The notes below the pieces were generated by a model. The model saw nothing but the letters and a program-made list of their open reading frames with translations. It searched no databases and was not told the DNA's origin. From NCBI GenBank assembly GCA_018882725.1, contig VERK01000008.1, forward strand, positions 1 through 25,878: DNA of 25,878 bases, given 5' to 3'. Positions 8,756-15,014 of the stretch are shown here, one piece after another (the first letter of the stretch is position 1; each line of letters starts with the position of its first letter). Source of the DNA: Actinomycetota bacterium (GTDB taxonomy: Bacteria; Actinomycetota; Acidimicrobiia; Acidimicrobiales; Ilumatobacteraceae). The position numbers and the translations under genes were made by a program.

Positions 8756-9267
8756 GCACCGTGGAAATCGGCGAGGGATTCAGCGGATCGGGTGCCGATG
8801 CCGCGCACATCAATACTCTTCTCGGCCATCGAGATGGTCCGGTGGGGACGGCCCTGGCCACCGCCCTGGCGACACCAACGCCCGGCCACACGCCGTTCCT
8901 GTGCGTCTACGAGCCCGGAGTGCCCTGCGAGCCGCCCACGCTGTTCGTGAACAAGGCGACCATCGCGGGTGACCACCACGGTGAACTCACGTGGGGCGCC
9001 GCTCAGGCCGGTGTGGCCGAGGGAGTGGCGGCCTTCGCTGCTGAGCGATTTTCTGCCTCTGACCTGCGGAAATACGCCGTCATCGTGGCGGTGTGGGTGA
9101 ATCCGCTGGCTCAGAACGCGTCTGCGGTGTACCAGAACAACCGGGAAGCGACGCTCACCGCTCTGCGCCGGGGTGGGCAGTCGCTGGCGGACGCTGATGT
9201 GCCGGCCACGGTGGCTCGTTGGCGGTCGGGACAGCCCGCTCACAACCCCTATTTCGACCCTCGGTAA
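8752..9267 (+). CDS. fae: Formaldehyde-activating enzyme (Fae) homologue
   Basis: Fae condenses formaldehyde with tetrahydromethanopterin in methylotrophs and methanogens. This 171-residue protein has the length of Methylorubrum Fae (~170) and aligns along its whole length as I remember that sequence. It starts with GEGFSGSGADAAHINTLLG (Fae: GEALVGDG..AHIDLIIG), keeping the proposed catalytic His (His19). Then come PCEPPTLFVNKATI (Fae: PCKPNTLMFNKVTI), GAAQAGVAEGVA (GPAQHGVAMAV) and YQNNREATLTALRRG (YNYEATKLSIQRA). The Asp two residues after the catalytic His in Fae is Asn21 here. The start is GTG overlapping the oxygenase stop. No other H4MPT-pathway gene (mch, mtdB, fhc) is in the window, so the true C1 carrier may be different. 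Family assignment is strong; the reaction is uncertain. Confidence 0.82.
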   Translation: MSTVEIGEGFSGSGADAAHINTLLGHRDGPVGTALATALATPTPGHTPFLCVYEPGVPCEPPTLFVNKATIAGDHHGELTWGAAQAGVAEGVAAFAAERFSASDLRKYAVIVAVWVNPLAQNASAVYQNNREATLTALRRGGQSLADADVPATVARWRSGQPAHNPYFDPR

Positions 9268-9320
9268 CACGCCGTCCGGCCCGTGTCGCGGATCGCTCAG
9301 GCCCGCAGGCTGGGCTTTCG

Positions 9321-9326
9321 TAAAGT
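9321..9326 (+). promoter_or_regulatory. -10 element (TAAAGT) upstream of the first whiB-like gene
   Basis: TAAAGT fits TANNNT. It would start transcription near 9333, giving the gene a 5' leader of about 100 bases if translation begins at 9435. A TTG lies exactly 6 bases downstream, in frame with the whiB gene, so a leaderless 34-residue N-terminal extension is formally possible. Confidence 0.4.
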
Positions 9327-9434
9327 TTCCCCTTGCACATATCGCCTGCGGCGAGCCAGAATGACATGGATGTAGTTCCGGCGTCGAGGGGCGTCGGCGA
9401 AACGGCCGTCAGGCCGAGATGGCGAGGCAGCCGC

Positions 9435-9692
9435 ATGAGTGAGAACGAGCAGAACTGGCAGGACGAGGCGAACTGCCTCGGCGTCGATCCCGACCTCTTC
9501 TTCCCCGAGCGGGGGGCTTCCACCCGCGAGGCCAAGGAGGTCTGCCGCGGCTGCGTCGTTCGCAACGAATGCCTCGAGTACGCGCTCGTCAACGGCGAGA
9601 AGTTCGGTATCTGGGGTGGCCTCTCCGAGCGTGAGCGTCGCCGTCTGCGTCGTCAGCGCGCCCAGGCCGGTCGTCGTACCGCCACTGCCTGA
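9435..9692 (+). CDS. whiB: WhiB-like (Wbl) iron-sulfur transcription regulator 1
   Basis: This is a small actinobacterial regulator that binds a [4Fe-4S] cluster, senses redox or nitric oxide, and usually acts with the principal sigma factor. It has 85 residues. Four cysteines (Cys14, Cys37, Cys40, Cys46) give the C-x22-CxxC-x5-C pattern. The G(I/V)WGG turn is GIWGG (58-62), followed by the basic DNA-binding tail SERERRRLRRQRAQAGRR. The ATG at 9435 was chosen because it gives a normal Wbl N-terminus; a weak purine-rich gaggc lies about 8 bases upstream. In-frame codons up to a TTG at 9333 could extend it. It resembles the WhiB2/WhmD subgroup (septation/division control), though subgroup assignment by eye is uncertain. 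Its stop abuts the stop of the convergent ftcD. Confidence 0.9.
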   Translation: MSENEQNWQDEANCLGVDPDLFFPERGASTREAKEVCRGCVVRNECLEYALVNGEKFGIWGGLSERERRRLRRQRAQAGRRTATA

Positions 9693-10508
9693 TCAACGCG
9701 CGCGTTCGAGTCGCGCTTCGATCGTTCTGTCCAACGACACGTCGAGCTGTTGCCAACGCTGAACGTCGATTCGTTCGACGATCGCGCGCGGAAGAAGTCC
9801 CACCAGCTCGGCGCAATCGGCGCGCACACCATGTGTTTCGCACGACGTGATCACGCGATCGAACGCGACATCGGGGCCCACGCGCATCGGTTCGACGAGG
9901 TTCATGCTCACTTGAGGACGTCCGTCGAGTACGAGAGGCAATGTTCTGATGCCGTCGCCGCGGACATCATCCGCAATTCGTTTCAAGGCGTCGCGATCGA
10001 CTGATCGATCGAGCCAGACGTTGTAGGCAACGAGCAATTCGCGCGCACCAACGCACACCGAACCGGCCGTGGCGTGTGGTGTGGTCGGTCCGAGATCGGG
10101 ACGTCGCTCGATCCATGCGGTGCGTCGGATGTCGGGAAGTTGCGTCTCGCCCGATCGAAGTGGCCCGTACACGAACACCGGAACGCGCAACTCGTGGGCG
10201 GCCCAGTACGCGAACTCGTCGCGGGCACGGCGCGCGTCGTCGATGGTCGCATCATCGAGAGGAACGAACGGTACGACGTCCACCACGCCAAGTCGCGGGT
10301 GAACGCCGTCGTGCGTATGAATCGTGAGTAACTCGACGGCCGCGCGCGTGAGACGGCGCGGAGCCTCTTCGCCCACGAGGGTGAACACACTGCGATGGTG
10401 ATGCACATCGGAGTGACGGTCGAGCAGATCGTGACCACAGGCGGCGTCGAGTCGGGCCAGGATCTCGCGATCGCGGCCTTCGCTCACGTTCACCACGCAT
10501 TCGAGCAC
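9693..10508 (-). CDS. ftcD: Glutamate formimidoyltransferase, single-domain
   Basis: This protein transfers the formimino group of N-formimino-glutamate (histidine degradation) to tetrahydrofolate; some bacterial homologues instead handle 5-formyl-THF. It has 271 residues and only the formiminotransferase part, without the cyclodeaminase domain of the mammalian bifunctional enzyme. Diagnostic segments are ECVVNVSEGRD at the N-terminus, the histidine-rich H-x-H-D-G-V-HPRLG loop (His70) with VVDVVPFVPL, and the second-domain strands around LLVAYNVWL and QVSMNLVEP. The start is GTG at 10508. No hut genes are adjacent, so a folate-salvage or repair role is as plausible as histidine catabolism. 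Its stop lies head to head with the whiB1 stop with no gap. Confidence 0.88.
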   Translation of the reverse strand: MLECVVNVSEGRDREILARLDAACGHDLLDRHSDVHHHRSVFTLVGEEAPRRLTRAAVELLTIHTHDGVHPRLGVVDVVPFVPLDDATIDDARRARDEFAYWAAHELRVPVFVYGPLRSGETQLPDIRRTAWIERRPDLGPTTPHATAGSVCVGARELLVAYNVWLDRSVDRDALKRIADDVRGDGIRTLPLVLDGRPQVSMNLVEPMRVGPDVAFDRVITSCETHGVRADCAELVGLLPRAIVERIDVQRWQQLDVSLDRTIEARLERAR

Positions 10509-10514
10509 GGGGTC

Positions 10515-10520
10515 ACTTTG
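10515..10520 (-). promoter_or_regulatory. Possible -10 element (CAAAGT) for ftcD
   Basis: On the minus strand CAAAGT lies exactly 6 bases before the GTG. It differs from TANNNT at the first base. It is supported mainly by the identical placement at other genes in the window. Confidence 0.35.
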
Positions 10521-10602
10521 CCAGGCCGCGCGCGGGCCCGGAGCGACAGGGCGGGGTTCGAAACCCTCCGGGTGCCGAGGAAACGTTCGGTCGGGGCAGT
10601 GC

Positions 10603-10608
10603 TAGCCT
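10603..10608 (+). promoter_or_regulatory. -10 element (TAGCCT) for leaderless tatA
   Basis: TAGCCT lies exactly 6 bases before the tatA ATG, with CTGACCCC and no Shine-Dalgarno sequence in between. This is the same leaderless geometry as metF and ppk. Confidence 0.55.
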
Positions 10609-10614
10609 GACCCC

Positions 10615-10794
10615 ATGTTCGCTGGCTTGTTTGACGGACCCGAAGTGATCGTGGTTCTCGTGGTGATCCTCGTGCTCTTCGGTGGATCGCAGATCCCCAA
10701 GTTGGCGCGCAATCTGGGTCAGGCCCAGAAGGAGTTCAAGAAGGGCTTGGCCGACGGCTCGAAGCCCGACTCCGACGAGCCCGCCGACAAGTAG
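10615..10794 (+). CDS. tatA: Twin-arginine translocase subunit TatA
   Basis: TatA forms the protein-conducting part of the twin-arginine pathway, which exports folded proteins across the cytoplasmic membrane. It has 59 residues, at the short end of the family. A short N-terminal segment leads into one hydrophobic helix (about residues 9-24, EVIVVLVVILVLFGG). The conserved FGGSQIPKLARNLGQAQKEFKKG hinge and amphipathic helix follow, and the acidic/polar tail ends PDSDEPADK. tatC is not adjacent. TatB is a possible alternative, but the short tail favours TatA. The gene converges on the second whiB-like gene, with 44 bases between their ends. Confidence 0.9.
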   Translation: MFAGLFDGPEVIVVLVVILVLFGGSQIPKLARNLGQAQKEFKKGLADGSKPDSDEPADK

Positions 10795-10817
10795 TCGGCC
10801 GGTATCGACCACGCCCG

Positions 10818-10841
10818 TGAGGGCCGTGAACCGTGGCCTCA
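10818..10841. terminator. Candidate bidirectional hairpin between tatA and whiB2
   Basis: TGAGG-g-CC pairs with GGCCTCA across a 9-base loop, with a single bulged G. It sits between the convergent ends of tatA and whiB2 and overlaps the whiB2 stop codon. No T-run is present, so confidence is limited. Confidence 0.3.
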
Positions 10842-11120
10842 GGCCGTGTGCAACGTGAGGCGTCGACGCTTGGCGATGCGACGACGCTCGCGCTCGGAGC
10901 AGCCTCCCCACACACCGTGATCGATGTGGTTCTCGAGGGCGTACTCGAGGCACGGAGCACTGACCGGACAGGTGGCGCAGATCTTGCGCGCCCGGTCGAC
11001 CCCGACGCCATCGCTCGGGAAGAACATGTTGGGCGGGTACGCCCGACAGGCACCCCGCGCCATCCAGGCGGTCGCGGAGTCCTCGTCGATGAGGTGTTCG
11101 AGGCCGTTGGTCTCAGTCAT
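10839..11120 (-). CDS. whiB: WhiB-like (Wbl) iron-sulfur transcription regulator 2
   Basis: This is a second Wbl regulator, 93 residues long, with the four cluster cysteines Cys25, Cys48, Cys51 and Cys57 (CxxC then x5-C). It has a GVWGG turn (69-73) and a basic tail SERERRRIAKRRR. Unusually, a fifth cysteine (Cys74) directly follows the GVWGG turn, which contacts sigma factor in characterised Wbl proteins. The start at 11120 is fixed by a strong AAGGAG 8 bases upstream; a longer in-frame extension to 11231 lacks such support. The protein is clearly different from WhiB 1 (no shared flanks, CPVSAPC versus CVVRNEC), so it is not a recent duplicate. Its target genes are unknown. Confidence 0.9.
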   Translation of the reverse strand: MTETNGLEHLIDEDSATAWMARGACRAYPPNMFFPSDGVGVDRARKICATCPVSAPCLEYALENHIDHGVWGGCSERERRRIAKRRRLTLHTA

Positions 11121-11128
11121 GTGATTGT

Positions 11129-11134
11129 CTCCTT
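11129..11134 (-). promoter_or_regulatory. Ribosome-binding site of whiB2
   Basis: On the minus strand AAGGAG lies 8 bases before the ATG at 11120. It decides the start and shows this gene has a 5' leader, unlike many neighbours. Confidence 0.75.
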
Positions 11135-11356
11135 GTGCGAAGTTGGTTTCCGCCCGCTTCGCCCGCTGAGAAGCCGTTCGATCGGTTCCGAAGGCTTTGA
11201 CGTTCTGCCTCGGCCCCGAGTTCCCGGCCACGGCCAGTCAAGCAGTCGGGTGTGTCGGGTTCCAGTCAGGACGCCCTGAACAGGACGTTTGTGTCCGTTT
11301 CCACATCCCGAGCCCGCCGGTAGCGTGTTCGCGACCTGCACTTTTGTGAAGGCCCG

Positions 11357-11362
11357 AAGGAG
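11357..11362 (+). promoter_or_regulatory. Ribosome-binding site of the 89-codon gene
   Basis: AAGGAG ends 5 bases before the ATG at 11368 and supports this small ORF as a real gene. Confidence 0.75.
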
Positions 11363-11367
11363 AACCG

Positions 11368-11637
11368 ATGTCCGACGTCCAAGTGACCAACGAACCGCCC
11401 CGAGCCCACGTCCGCGTGGTGTTCCTCGGCCCGGTGTCGCCGCACTGGGATGTGGTGGGCGATTACGGCGATCGCGCTCTGGTGGACGAGTTCCGTACCC
11501 GCGCTCTGGCTCGCCTCGTGCTGTTGCCCTACAACGACCCGCAGTTCAAGCGCAATCGCGAGCGCATCATGCGCGATGCCGAGCGCGAGAACATCACGGT
11601 CGAGTGGGATCTCGGCTTCGACGAAGAAGCCGTGTGA
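11368..11637 (+). CDS. Small hypothetical protein (89 aa)
   Basis: I do not recognise this family. The 89-residue product is soluble and acidic overall, with a predicted beta strand (VRVVFLGP), an aromatic turn (SPHWDVVGDYGD), a helix with Asp/Glu/Arg (ALVDEFRTRALARLVLLPY), a basic helix (QFKRNRERIMRDAERENI) and an acidic end (VEWDLGFDEEAV). There are no cysteines and no signal or membrane segment. A strong Shine-Dalgarno site, a plausible promoter and a terminator-like hairpin directly after it mark it as a genuine monocistronic gene. It precedes ppk, but the hairpin and the ppk promoter separate the two. The mixed alpha/beta pattern could suit a small binding or regulatory domain; no function is proposed. 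Confidence 0.75.
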   Translation: MSDVQVTNEPPRAHVRVVFLGPVSPHWDVVGDYGDRALVDEFRTRALARLVLLPYNDPQFKRNRERIMRDAERENITVEWDLGFDEEAV

Positions 11638-11643
11638 GGGTTG

Positions 11644-11660
11644 GCGCACGCTCCGTGCGC
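11644..11660 (+). terminator. Hairpin terminator after the 89-codon gene
   Basis: GCGCACG, a 3-base loop and CGTGCGC form a perfect 7-bp stem starting 7 bases after the stop. A short TTT follows at 11665-11667. This is the best intrinsic-terminator candidate in the window. Confidence 0.5.
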
Positions 11661-11676
11661 TGAATTTCTGGTGAAC
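11659..11676 (-). promoter_or_regulatory. Candidate PHO box upstream of ppk
   Basis: Read on the minus strand, GTTCACC (11676-11670) is followed 11 bases later by ATTCAGC (11665-11659). This 11-base direct-repeat spacing is the same as upstream of pstS. The second half-site matches only partly and overlaps the hairpin, so this is tentative. The ppk start is 50 bases downstream. Confidence 0.4.
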
Positions 11677-11713
11677 CGCCCAACCGCCGGGCGCACCCGT
11701 TCGGCTTCGACCG

Positions 11714-11719
11714 TACGCT
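11714..11719 (+). promoter_or_regulatory. -10 element (TACGCT) for leaderless ppk
   Basis: TACGCT lies exactly 6 bases before the ppk ATG and there is no Shine-Dalgarno sequence. This implies transcription starting at the A of the start codon. Confidence 0.6.
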
Positions 11720-11725
11720 GATCAC

Positions 11726-13801
11726 ATGGACGTGGGGTCACCTGATCGCTTCGTCAACCGCGAACTGAGCTGGCTCGACTTCAACGAGCGTGTCCTGAGT
11801 ATGTCCACCGAACCTGGTGTGCCGTTGCTCGAGCGGGCCAAGTTCCTCGCCATCTTCGCGTCCAACCTCGACGAGTTCTTCCAGGTTCGGGTGGCCGCCA
11901 TGCGCGATCAACAGGCGGCGGGCGTGTCGGTTCCGCTGCCCGACGGACTCACCCCATCGCGTCAACTCGATCGGGTGGTGTTGCGTGTGGCCGAGTTGGC
12001 GGCACGGCAACAGGCGATCTTCCTCGACCACGTCGAGCCGGCCCTGCGTTCGCACGGCATCGCGATTTGCACGTGGGCCGACCTCACTGAAGCCGAGCGA
12101 GTGTTCGCCCGCGAGTACTACGACGAGCGAATCTTCCCGGTTCTCACCCCGCTCGCGGTCGATCCGGCCCACCCGTTCCCGTACGTGTCGAACTTGGCTC
12201 TCAGTCTCGCGGTGATGGTGCGCGATCCGAAGACCGGTGACGAGCGGTTCGCCCGCGTGAAAGTACCGACGGTGTTTCCGCGTCTGCTGGCGTTGCCGGG
12301 TGGCGAACGCTTCGTTCCCGTCGACGTGATCATCGAGACACACATCGGTTCGTTGTTTCCCGGAATGGAGATCGCCGACGCTGTCGCCTTCCGCGTCACG
12401 CGCAACACCGATCTCACGCTCGAAGACGAAGACGCCGACGATCTGCTGGCCGCGGTCGAAACCGAGCTGCGTCGCCGCCGTTTCGGCCGGGCCGTTCGCC
12501 TCGAAGTCGAAGAGAGCGCGTCGCCCGCCATGGTCGACTTGTTGCTCGACGAACTAGAACTGCACCGCGACGATGTCACGTGGGTGCGTGGTCCTCTCGA
12601 TCTGACGTGTTTGTGGCAGGTGCACGCCATCGATCGACCCGATCTGAAGGACGATCCGTGGGTTCCGGTCACGGCCGGTCGCCTCGCCGCCGCCGAGAAC
12701 GACGAGCGCTCGATCTTTTCGGTGGTTCGCGAGCGAGCACTCCTCGTCCACCATCCCTACGAGAGTTTCGCGAGTTCGGTCGAAGAGTTCTTGTCGCAAG
12801 CCGCCGACGATCCGCGAGTGCAGAGCATCAAGATGACCCTGTACCGCACGAGTGGCGACAGCCCGATCGCGCGACACCTCATTCGTGCTGCCGAACGCGG
12901 CGTGCAGGTCGCCGTGTTGGTCGAATTGAAGGCGCGTTTCGACGAAGCCGTGAACGTCACGTGGGCCAAAGCCTTCGAACGCGCGGGTGTGCACGTCGTG
13001 TACGGGCTCGTGGGTTTGAAGACGCACGCGAAGTGCGCCATGGTCGTGCGCGAAGACGCCGATGGCCTGCGCCGCTACGTGCATCTCGGCACCGGCAACT
13101 ACAACTCACGAACATCGCGGTTGTATGAAGACCTCGGTTACATCACGTGCGAACCCGACATCACGTCCGACGCGGCACAGTTGTTCAACCATCTCACTGG
13201 TTACAGCCGCGACGTGAAGTACCGCCGACTCGTCGTGGCTCCAGAAGATCTCCGCCCTCGATTGGTCGACCTCATCCGTCGCGAGGGCGAGATGGGAGAG
13301 CGCGGTCACATCACTCTCAAGGCCAATTCGGTGGCCGATCCGGGCATCATCGACGAGTTGTACTCCGCCAGTCAGAAGGGTGCGCGCATCGATCTCGTGG
13401 TGCGCGGTATCTGCTGCTTGCGGGTCGGGGTGCCGGGTCTGTCGGAGAACATTCGAGTGCGATCGGTGTTGGGTCGTTTTCTCGAGCATTCGCGCATCTA
13501 TCGATTCGCCAACGGGCAGGGCGACGGTCAGCCGCTGCACCTGATCGGCTCAGCCGATCTCATGGGCCGCAATCTCGATCGGCGGGTGGAGGTCCTGACC
13601 CCCCTCACCAATCCTCGACACCAGGAATGGCTCGACCACACCCTGGCCGTCCTCCTCGATCCCGAGGCCCCGGCGTTCGATCTGCAGCCCGATGGCACGT
13701 GGAAGCGGGTCGGGCCGGCCGATTTCGAACCCCATCCGCAGCGACGGATGTACGAGTGGGCGTCGCATCAGCAGACCCGGCGCACTCGGCGCGCCAGTTG
13801 A
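11726..13801 (+). CDS. ppk: Polyphosphate kinase (PPK1)
   Basis: PPK1 polymerises the gamma-phosphate of ATP into polyphosphate, reversibly, and is the main cellular phosphate store. It has 691 residues, the normal PPK1 length. The N-terminal domain opens with FVNRELSWLDFNERVL and FLAIFASNLDEFFQVRV. The catalytic phospholipase-D-like half contains RSIFSVVRERALLVHHPYESF, IKMTLYRTSGDSPI, VLVELKARFDE, the autophosphorylated His434 in GLKTHAKC, YVHLGTGNYN, VRGICCLRVGVPG, the second conserved His588 in FLEHSRIYRF, and SADLMGRNLDRRVE. Its placement directly before the pst operon links phosphate import and storage. A possible PHO box upstream suggests control by the same regulator. Confidence 0.97.
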   Translation: MDVGSPDRFVNRELSWLDFNERVLSMSTEPGVPLLERAKFLAIFASNLDEFFQVRVAAMRDQQAAGVSVPLPDGLTPSRQLDRVVLRVAELAARQQAIFLDHVEPALRSHGIAICTWADLTEAERVFAREYYDERIFPVLTPLAVDPAHPFPYVSNLALSLAVMVRDPKTGDERFARVKVPTVFPRLLALPGGERFVPVDVIIETHIGSLFPGMEIADAVAFRVTRNTDLTLEDEDADDLLAAVETELRRRRFGRAVRLEVEESASPAMVDLLLDELELHRDDVTWVRGPLDLTCLWQVHAIDRPDLKDDPWVPVTAGRLAAAENDERSIFSVVRERALLVHHPYESFASSVEEFLSQAADDPRVQSIKMTLYRTSGDSPIARHLIRAAERGVQVAVLVELKARFDEAVNVTWAKAFERAGVHVVYGLVGLKTHAKCAMVVREDADGLRRYVHLGTGNYNSRTSRLYEDLGYITCEPDITSDAAQLFNHLTGYSRDVKYRRLVVAPEDLRPRLVDLIRREGEMGERGHITLKANSVADPGIIDELYSASQKGARIDLVVRGICCLRVGVPGLSENIRVRSVLGRFLEHSRIYRFANGQGDGQPLHLIGSADLMGRNLDRRVEVLTPLTNPRHQEWLDHTLAVLLDPEAPAFDLQPDGTWKRVGPADFEPHPQRRMYEWASHQQTRRTRRAS

Positions 13802-13805
13802 CCGA

Positions 13806-13821
13806 CCGACCAGCCGGTCGG
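13806..13821 (+). terminator. Hairpin after ppk
   Basis: CCGACC, a 4-base loop and GGTCGG form a perfect 6-bp stem 4 bases past the ppk stop. There is no T-run. It separates ppk from the pst promoter region. Confidence 0.35.
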
Positions 13822-13830
13822 GTCACAAGT

Positions 13831-13870
13831 GTTCAGGGAACTGTCGCGGGTTGTTCACCTATGGTTCACC
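13831..13870 (+). promoter_or_regulatory. PHO-box-like 11-bp direct repeats upstream of pstS
   Basis: Two exact GTTCACC heptamers start at 13853 and 13864, exactly 11 bases apart. A third, GTTCAGG, starts at 13831, 22 bases (two units) upstream; the unit at 13842 is degenerate. Tandem 11-base units with a GTTCACC core are the binding pattern of PhoP in Streptomyces. The RegX3-type regulator encoded at the end of this operon is the likely ligand, giving autoregulation under phosphate limitation. Confidence 0.75.
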
Positions 13871-13890
13871 TGGACATCGGAGACTGTCCA
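13871..13890. repeat. Inverted repeat between PHO box and pstS -10
   Basis: TGGACA and TGTCCA flank an 8-base spacer, giving a 20-base palindromic element where the -35 region would lie. It could be an operator for a second regulator; this is unconfirmed. Confidence 0.35.
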
Positions 13891-13901
13891 TGTGAGCCTC
13901 C

Positions 13902-13907
13902 TACCTT
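13902..13907 (+). promoter_or_regulatory. Probable -10 element (TACCTT) of the pst operon
   Basis: TACCTT fits TANNNT and lies 31 bases downstream of the last PHO-box unit. No good -35 precedes it, as expected for an activator-dependent promoter. It would give a leader of about 45 bases. Confidence 0.45.
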
Positions 13908-13942
13908 GCCACCAGGTCGGATGCACAGGGTGTCCGACGAAC

Positions 13943-13948
13943 AAGGAG
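13943..13948 (+). promoter_or_regulatory. Ribosome-binding site of pstS
   Basis: AAGGAG lies 11 bases before the ATG at 13960 and 5 bases before an in-frame TTG at 13954. The spacing slightly favours the TTG, which would add only two residues. Confidence 0.65.
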
Positions 13949-13959
13949 ATCAATTGTTC

Positions 13960-15009
13960 ATGAACGTGAAGCGCTTGGCCCCCTGGGCGTCCGCGGTGGC
14001 ACTTCTCTTCGTCGCCGCCTGTGGTGGCGACGACGGTGGCTCATCCGAGAGCCCCAATGACACATCGGCTGCAACCGAGACCACCGCGGGTGGCGACTCG
14101 TCGAGTGCGGGCGGCTCGGTCTTCGTGACCGGTTCGTCGACCGTCGAGCCCATCTCCATCAAGGTCGGTGAGTTGGCCGGCACTGCCGAAGGCGGCGACA
14201 TCGCCGTGACCGTGGAAGGTCCCGGCACCGGAGACGGTTTCAAGAAGTTCTGCGCGGGCGAAGGTGACATCACCGGCGCGTCACGTGCCATCAAGGACGA
14301 AGAGGCCCAGATCTGCGCCGACAACGGCATCGAGTTCGTCGAGCTCGCGGTCGCGATTGACGGTCTGACCGTCGCCACCAGCCCGAACAACCCTGCCATC
14401 GAGTGCCTCGACAAGGCGGCGCTGTACGCGCTCACCGGACCCGAGTCGGAAGGATTCGCCAGCTGGGCCGACGCCAACGAACTGGCGGCTGAACTCGGTT
14501 CGGCCTTCGCGACGCTGCCCGATGCTCCGCTGTCGATCTACGGACCGGGTGAAGAGAGCGGCACCTACGACTCGTACGTCGAGTTCGCCATCAAGAAGAT
14601 CGCCGAAGAGCGCGGTACCGACGACTTCACTCGTGCCGATTACACCGCCAGCCCGAACGACAACGTGATCGTCGACGGCATCGAGAGCAGCGACACGTCA
14701 CTCGGTTGGGTGGGCTACGCCTACTTCAAGGCCGAGGGTGACCGGATGAAGGGCATCGCCATCGCCGACAGCGACGGCAAGTGTGTCGCTCCGTCCGACG
14801 AAACCATCGCTGATGGTTCGTACCCCTTCAGCCGCACGCTGTACATCTACGTCAACAAGGCCAAGGCCGCCGAGAATCCGGCCGTGGTCGCCTACGTCGA
14901 CCTCTACTTGTCAGAGGCCGGTGTCGAGCAGGTGAGCGCCGCCGGCTACGTCGCACTCGGCGCCGACAAGATCCAGGCCAGCCGCGACGCGTGGAGCGCT
15001 CGGGGCTGA
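13960..15009 (+). CDS. pstS: Phosphate-binding lipoprotein PstS
   Basis: PstS is the extracytoplasmic phosphate receptor of the high-affinity PstSCAB importer. It has 349 residues. The N-terminus has Lys/Arg, a hydrophobic stretch and the lipobox VAAC with Cys21 as the predicted lipidated residue. A Ser/Thr/Gly/Ala-rich linker (about 22-55) tethers the domain to the membrane. Phosphate-site motifs are VTGSSTVEPI, GPGTGDGFKKFCAGEGDITGASR and YGPGEESGTYD. The start is ATG 13960 (or TTG 13954). It is the first gene of the operon, preceded by the PHO-box repeats. pstC follows after 5 bases. Confidence 0.96.
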   Translation: MNVKRLAPWASAVALLFVAACGGDDGGSSESPNDTSAATETTAGGDSSSAGGSVFVTGSSTVEPISIKVGELAGTAEGGDIAVTVEGPGTGDGFKKFCAGEGDITGASRAIKDEEAQICADNGIEFVELAVAIDGLTVATSPNNPAIECLDKAALYALTGPESEGFASWADANELAAELGSAFATLPDAPLSIYGPGEESGTYDSYVEFAIKKIAEERGTDDFTRADYTASPNDNVIVDGIESSDTSLGWVGYAYFKAEGDRMKGIAIADSDGKCVAPSDETIADGSYPFSRTLYIYVNKAKAAENPAVVAYVDLYLSEAGVEQVSAAGYVALGADKIQASRDAWSARG

Positions 15010-15014
15010 TCGAC

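Larger units (their letters stand above)
11121..11367. other. Divergent intergenic region between whiB2 and the 89-codon gene
   Basis: These 247 bases hold the promoters of both flanking genes. On the plus strand TAGCGT (11321-11326) is a likely -10, giving a leader of about 35 bases for the 89-codon gene. A CAGGACG direct repeat occurs at about 11265 and at 11281. No clear minus-strand -10 for whiB2 was found, and no tRNA or further ORF with support is visible. Confidence 0.5.

Noticed and set aside
10488..10494. GTTCACC near the start of ftcD as a PHO box
   Set aside because: Single half-site within codons for the conserved VNVSEG segment; no second unit at 11-base spacing.
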